In this document: in pieces, positions 59,646-64,000 of the stretch
How positions within the stretch are numbered: the first letter of the stretch is position 1
Layout of the letters: each line of letters opens with the position of its first letter
Notes under the pieces: model-generated
The model's input: only the letters and a program-made list of their open reading frames with translations
The model's database searches: none
What the model was told of the DNA's origin: nothing
Position numbers and translations under genes: made by a program
From: Acanthamoeba lenticulata
Lineage: Eukaryota > Discosea > Longamoebia > Acanthamoebidae
Reading direction: 5' to 3'
Assembly: GCA_002179805.1 (NCBI GenBank)
Contig: NAVB01000113.1
Location: 62,001-126,000, forward strand
Length of the DNA stretch: 64,000 nt

Positions 59646-60489
59646 TCACCTGCGGCTCTTGACGAACTTGGGTCGGTTCATCTTTCTCTCCATCTTCTCC
59701 CTCTTCCGCTTTTCCTCCTTCGTCTCCTCAGCCTCAGGACCGCTGCTGCCTCCGAGCTGTGCGTTGTGCGCAACTCAATTACAGTCAAACACAGTGTTAC
59801 GTCGGTGCGAGCAAGGTAAGGCAAACGTACGCCACCAAGGAGGAGGCCGAGCAGCTTGTAGCCAGCAAACGCGGGAATCTGAGCCGCGGAGAAACATCAG
59901 TTGTGGGCAACAGGCAACAGCCAGTCCTTGGGATGCATCCGCCAAGGGGACACAGCGTACCACAAGCAAGAGCAACCAGGCGTACTCGGTGATGACGCTG
60001 AGCACTTGCACGAAGGCGATGACGTAGACCACGTCAAAGGCGTACTGGGCAAGGTTATCGTGCGAGGTGAGGTCGGCACCGCCGTCGAGGAGGTCTCCGG
60101 TGGCGTCGTAAGTGGGTGTGGCCTGCGAGCTAATCCACCAGTAGATAATGAGGTTGACCAGCGTGCATCCACCGAACCCGACCCAATGCCAAAAGCTGAA
60201 CGACTCGTTCATCCATCCGACGCGCAGCACGATGAAGATCAACTGGTGCGGCAAAGGAAAAATGAACAGTGTAAACAGTGTGCACGTTATAACGTGGTTA
60301 GGAAAGGAAAAGCGAAACGCACGTTGATGATCAAGATGAGGTAGCGCAGGTTCTTCACAACCGCTTCATTCTCCGCCTTCCGCTTCTTTGCCGCTTGATT
60401 CGCCTGAATACAATGCGTGTATACAATATAAATCAGTCACGGCACCGGGGCCTGAAGAGTCAACAACTGAAGTGAGTCGTCAGCACCAT
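59646..60489 (-). CDS. TMEM208: TMEM208/SND2-like ER targeting protein
   Basis: Five exons (60489-60487, 60403-60323, 60242-59961, 59878-59831, 59756-59646) give 174 aa with exact phases. Exon 1 is only the ATG followed by GTGCTG. The basic N-terminus MANQAAKKRKAENEAVVKNL leads to the hydrophobic pair LRYLILIINLIFIVLRVGW and FWHWVGFGGCTLVNLIIYWW. The family block DATGDLLDGGADL (TMEM208 has DGGMDLN) comes next, then YAFDVVYVIAFVQVLSVITE and a C-terminal basic tail (EEKRKREKMERKMNRPKFVK). SND2/TMEM208 works in the SRP-independent route for inserting proteins into the ER membrane. It diverges from the PAH gene across 192 bases. Confidence 0.9.
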
Positions 60490-60681
60490 CTTGCTGTTCC
60501 TATTGTGACGCGTCAAAAAGAAGAAATTGTTGTGAAATACTTGGCCAATGAAAATGTCAAGTTATTGAATTTCTCTCTCCTTTCTCCCAATATCCGTGTT
60601 AATCGCCGCTGAAGTAAAAAGGAAAACGAAAAAGCATTTTTATCGCGTAGCGTGACATAGAGGAACCACCAGCAAGCTAAC
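60490..60681. promoter_or_regulatory. bidirectional promoter region, TMEM208 and PAH
   Basis: 192 bases between divergent start codons. It includes GTGACGCGTCAAAAAG near 60506-60521, whose TGACGCGTCA core is palindromic. No TATA box is obvious for either gene. Confidence 0.45.
60507..60516. promoter_or_regulatory. palindromic TGACGCGTCA element
   Basis: A perfect 10-base palindrome in the shared promoter interval. It resembles a CRE/ATF-type bZIP site (TGACGTCA) with a CG insertion, or a site containing the MluI-box core ACGCGT. A functional role is inference. Confidence 0.35.
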
Positions 60682-62471
60682 ATGCAAGGCCCTGGCGCAA
60701 TTTCGAAGTCAGCAATCATCACAGTCACCGACAAGGTTGGCTCGTTGAAGGAGGTTTGCGAACTGTTTGCGAAGCATGGGTTCAACATGACGTCGATCCA
60801 GTCGCGCCCTTCCCCCTCGATCGCGCAGGGCTATGACTTCTTCGTTGATTTCGAGGCAAACAGCAAAACCGACGAGGAAGTCAACGCGCTTGTGACCGAA
60901 GTTGAGGGAAAGACCTCTTCGGTCACCATCCTCACCAAGGGCCAGACAAAGAGCGAACTCTCGACGTCCAAATCGGCTTCGGGTGTGCGCACCAAGGGTA
61001 TATGCCCCATCTTTGTCTTCCATTCTCACTTCTTTCGTAGTGCAACAACAACTCATGCGTGTGTACGATTCTGCTGCTTTCAGAAATCCCTTGGTTCCCC
61101 CGCAAGCTGAAAGATCTGGACGGCTTTGCGGAGAAGACGATGGAATTTGGTTCCGAGCTTGATGCCGACCACCCGGGCTTCCACGACCCCGTCTACAGGG
61201 AGCGCAGGCTTGAAATCGTGAACAAGGCCAAGACCTACCGTTCCGGCCAGCCCATCCCGCGCGTCGAGTACACTGAGAAGGAGATCGAGACCTGGGGCAT
61301 TGTCTACAACAAGCTCAAGGCGCTCTACTCCACCCACGCTTGTCGCGAGCAGAACCACATCTTGCCACTCCTCGAGCAGAACTGTGGCTACTCTCCCAAC
61401 AACATCCCCCAGCTTGAGGACGTCTCGAACTTCCTTCAGGGTGCGTTCCCTCTCGATTCACGTCGCCCAAGCTGCCACTCTTTCGCCTACCCGCGATTGG
61501 TGACACCACTGCCTCATAACACGGCCTTGTAATGTATGGTGGTGCCGGCGAACAGAGTGCACGGGCTTCCGGCTGCGTCCGGTCATGGGTCTCCTGTCGT
61601 CGCGAGACTTCTTGAACGGTCTCGCCTTCCGCGTGTTCCACTCGACCCAATACATCCGTCACCACAGCAAGCCCCTCTACACGCCCGAGCCCGATGTGTG
61701 CCACGAGCTGCTTGGCCACGTGCCTCTTTTTGCCGATCCTGCCTTTGCCGACTTCTCGCAGGAGATCGGTCTCGCCTCTCTCGGTGCCTCCGACGAGGAT
61801 ATCGTCAAGCTCGCCACCGTACATGACTCGCTCGTGCTGCAGTTCTCCTTTTTCGTTTATTGTCTGACACGGCAGCCTCATGTGCGGTGTCTCTCGCTAC
61901 CAGTGCTACTGGTTCACGATCGAGTTCGGCCTCTGCAGGCAGGACGGCGAGATCAAGGCCTTTGGCGCCGGCATTCTGTCCTCGTTCGGCGAGCTTGAGG
62001 TACGTTGCGTGCGACGTCACCTTGCTAGTCGCAATCTGGCCAGACGGTAGACTGACTCGACCCGCAACTTCTAGTACGCTCTGTCGGGCAAGCCCGAGCT
62101 GCGCCCGTTCGACCCTTTCAAGGCGTGCGATCAGGAGTACCCGATCACCTCGTACCAGCCCATCTACTTTGTGGCTGAGAGCTTCGAGAGGGCCAAGGTG
62201 CAGATGCGCCAGTTCGCGGAGTCACTCGACCGCCCCTTCACCGTCCACTACAACCCCTTCACTCAGACCGTTGAGGTACGCACTCGGCCTGGCCGTGTGC
62301 ATTTGTGGCTTTTTTGCTCTTCTTTTCCGGTTTGTGCTCGGGCATGAGAGTGACCCTCCCTGGTCGGCATGTATGCAGGTGCTGGACACGAAGGAGAAGC
62401 TCATTGGGCTGGCCAGTGCACTGCGGTCGGACATCAGCCTCCTCATTTCGGGCATCCGCAACCTGCCTTGA
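60682..62471 (+). CDS. PAH: Phenylalanine hydroxylase (aromatic amino acid hydroxylase)
   Basis: Six exons (60682-60997, 61084-61440, 61556-61818, 61904-61999, 62075-62275, 62379-62471) give 441 aa. An N-terminal ACT domain ([20 protein letters not shown]) provides allosteric phenylalanine sensing. The catalytic domain carries [50 protein letters not shown] (two iron-ligand His) and [15 protein letters not shown] (iron-ligand Glu), then the C-terminal dimer/tetramer helix ([19 protein letters not shown]). The enzyme oxidises phenylalanine to tyrosine using tetrahydrobiopterin, Fe(II) and O2. The ACT domain and overall length favour PAH over tyrosine or tryptophan hydroxylase. Confidence 0.95.
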
Positions 62472-63150
62472 GGTTCAAGAAGAGGCACATCCTTTGCGGC
62501 TCTGGGGTCTCACAAGGTTCCTGCTTGTTGATCCTACCGCGGCGCACTCTCCCCACTCTCCTGTGTACACGCTTGTTCTCCTTTTTCTTTCTCTTTCATG
62601 GGCCACATCGCGCAAATACATCATCTGTTGCATCTGCACAGCTCGCGGTCGGGTGTGTGGAGGCTCCGGTTCCGCCAGGCCGGGCTGGCCTCCCCAGCAC
62701 GGAGCTCCGAAGGTTCTCTCTCTCTCTTGCCGTCGGTCACCCTATAAAAGGGTGGGCTTTTTTCAAGTGTTTCAAGCGTGATAGAAAGATTCATAAACGA
62801 GTTTAGGGAAAGGCAGTGTTGCATCGGAGCGGAATATTTGAGGAATGCATGGGCAGGAGTTGGGTTGCTTCCTTTACATTTTCAGACGCGGATACCAGGT
62901 TCGCTACCAGGCAGCCCGGCACGCCACAAGGAGTCAGGGTTCACCCTGCCACAGAGTTGGGTTGCAACCAGCGCTCGACACCTACGCGACGCAGCAGAGA
63001 GCCCATGCCCCACCACTAAGTACCCTTTTCCCCTTTTGCTTCTCTTCTAGTTCTCCTTCCCAGACCGCTTATTCTCTTCATCTGTTCAAGACCAGAGCGA
63101 TTCCTGAAGTTGCGGCTCCAATCTTCTGGTTCTGTTGTGGGTGGGGCAAG
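62472..63150. other. intergenic region: PAH 3' UTR and promoter of the downstream gene
   Basis: About 680 bases without a supported gene. It includes CT-rich stretches, a TATAAAAGGG element at 62743-62752 and a pyrimidine-rich segment before the ATG at 63151. No tRNA or other RNA gene was recognised by eye. Confidence 0.55.
62743..62749 (+). promoter_or_regulatory. candidate TATA box
   Basis: TATAAAA in CACCCTATAAAAGGGTGGG lies inside a perfect inverted repeat (CACCC...GGGTG). It sits 400 bases before the next ATG, so it either drives a long or spliced leader or belongs to an unannotated transcript. Confidence 0.4.
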
Positions 63151-64000
63151 ATGTCGTCAGAGGAAGACAACACCTATGGGTTCGACGCTCAGGGGCGCAA
63201 GGTCTCGTTCCGCTCATCGGAAGGGGCCGAAAAACCGACCTCCTCACCGCGCATAGCGCGTAGCAAGGCGCTAGCCCTACAACCTTCCACGTCATGCCCG
63301 TCCCTGCGTTCGACCGACACTCGGCCCCTCTCCCCTCCTACAACTCCAGCGCCCTGCTCTCCCACCTCGTCGCCCTCGCCGCACAGGCGCCACCTGCCCT
63401 CGTCCCTCCGCACGTCGCTCACCTCCGCCACGCCTCGTGGGCTGTCCACGTCCTCGCCTCGCTCTCTTTCCTTCCGCGAGCTCCGCATGTTTCTCTTTCA
63501 CTCCAAGGAGCTCAACTGGCAAGACCTCGAGGCTTCCATCCTTGCGGGCAGAACCGACGACCGCCCAACCCACGGCACGACGAGTCCGACTCGTCCGCAC
63601 GAGAGCGTCAGCTCGCCACGCCCGCTGCGTTGGGCCCACGCGCAACAGCTCTCGCCTCCCGGCACCGCCCGCCCCAACTCCCTGTTGTCCCCTTCTGAGG
63701 GCGGCTCACAAGGGGCTCACTCGCGCCCCCACTCGGGCGTGATCGAGTGCTATGACGAGTTCGAGACCGCGCTGCGTCATGCGGCTACGCGACTGGCGCG
63801 CTCGCGCTGGGAGGAGCTCTTCCAGCACCACCAACAGGAGCGCGAGCTGCAGGAGCGCGAGCGACGCAACAAAGTGACCCTCGGCGACCAGGCGCTGCTC
63901 AAAGCGCGCACGCTCACGCTCGAGGACGCCTTACATCTCTTCGAACGGCCAACACCCGAGACGCCAACTTCCCCGCACCCGCCCTACAACCGCAGCCGCG
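63151..64000 (+). CDS. unrecognised Ser/Pro/Arg-rich protein, 3' end outside window
   Basis: The frame from ATG 63151 stays open to the window edge (283 codons). It begins MSSEEDNTYGFDAQGRKVSF, continues through a long Ser/Pro/Thr-rich disordered region, then a short ordered piece (FRELRMFLFHSKELNWQDLE), more Ser/Pro, and a charged helical stretch (ECYDEFETALRHAATRLARS, then ERELQERERRNKVTLGD, TLTLEDALHLFE). I recognise no domain. The lack of a stop over 850 bases in GC-rich sequence is weak evidence by itself, because other frames here are also long. The hydrophilic start, codon-like third-position GC bias and coherent helical segments support coding. It could be the N-terminus of a large signalling protein. 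Confidence 0.55.
   Translation, partial: MSSEEDNTYGFDAQGRKVSFRSSEGAEKPTSSPRIARSKALALQPSTSCPSLRSTDTRPLSPPTTPAPCSPTSSPSPHRRHLPSSLRTSLTSATPRGLSTSSPRSLSFRELRMFLFHSKELNWQDLEASILAGRTDDRPTHGTTSPTRPHESVSSPRPLRWAHAQQLSPPGTARPNSLLSPSEGGSQGAHSRPHSGVIECYDEFETALRHAATRLARSRWEELFQHHQQERELQERERRNKVTLGDQALLKARTLTLEDALHLFERPTPETPTSPHPPYNRSR

Overview
The window looks like protist nuclear DNA, most probably Acanthamoeba (A. castellanii or a close relative). The evidence is compact, GC-rich, intron-dense genes on both strands, short introns of mostly 45-110 nt with GT-AG ends, and two identical 119-nt 5S rRNA genes whose sequence I recognise as Acanthamoeba-like. Recognisable proteins include Shemin-pathway ALAS, a Mst/GCK-III kinase, Atg8 and a DOCK exchange factor. 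I built exon chains by hand and tested them by reading-frame phase at each junction. Where exon coordinates are given, the phases close exactly.

Layout: ERGIC3/Erv46 3' end (to 952, +); ZC3H15/DFRP1 (1310-2587, +); tail-anchored CxxC zinc protein (2876-3760, -), divergent from a NERD1-type FG-GAP membrane protein (3858-6810, +); UPF0592/DUF1765-like protein (6957-10403, -); elongin-B-like protein (10694-11164, +); MAD2 (11378-12318, -); four-quasi-RRM hnRNP H/F-like protein (12827-15172, -); mitochondrial EF-Tu (15420-17136, +); MARK/PAR-1 kinase (17722-20597, +); GCK-III kinase (21271-23135, +); Atg8 (23866-24449, -); DOCK C/D-type GEF, 19 exons (25004-32242, +); RAD54B (32393-36887, +); SMC2 (36975-41343, -); PPTC7-like PP2C (41521-43361, -); SF3B6/p14 (43683-44141, -); Rab GTPase (44321-45201, +); BAH plus DUF4211 nuclear protein, 16 exons (45385-51190, +); ALAS (51474-53317, +); RNFT-type RING E3 (53513-55232, +); histone H3 variant (55511-55915, +); PB1-domain protein (56363-57221, +); 5S rRNA (57503-57621, +); intronless ankyrin protein (57820-59157, -); second 5S rRNA (59344-59462, +); TMEM208/SND2 (59646-60489, -); phenylalanine hydroxylase (60682-62471, +); and an unrecognised gene running off the end (63151-64000, +).

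This is ordinary housekeeping gene content: secretory traffic, chromosome segregation and repair, signalling, autophagy and mitochondrial metabolism. There is no operon logic, and I saw no mobile element, virus or CRISPR array. The unusual content is mostly in gene structure. Four genes have a first coding exon consisting only of ATG, and a fifth has ATG plus two bases. Seven introns begin GC rather than GT, and all seven begin GCAC. One DOCK intron appears to be only 19 nt. One kinase has a donor site built into an apparent stop codon. Protein-level oddities include a two-residue-shorter H3 tail, a Rab with His in place of the catalytic Gln, a PP2C with an altered metal-site motif, and an intronless ankyrin gene between two identical 5S genes.
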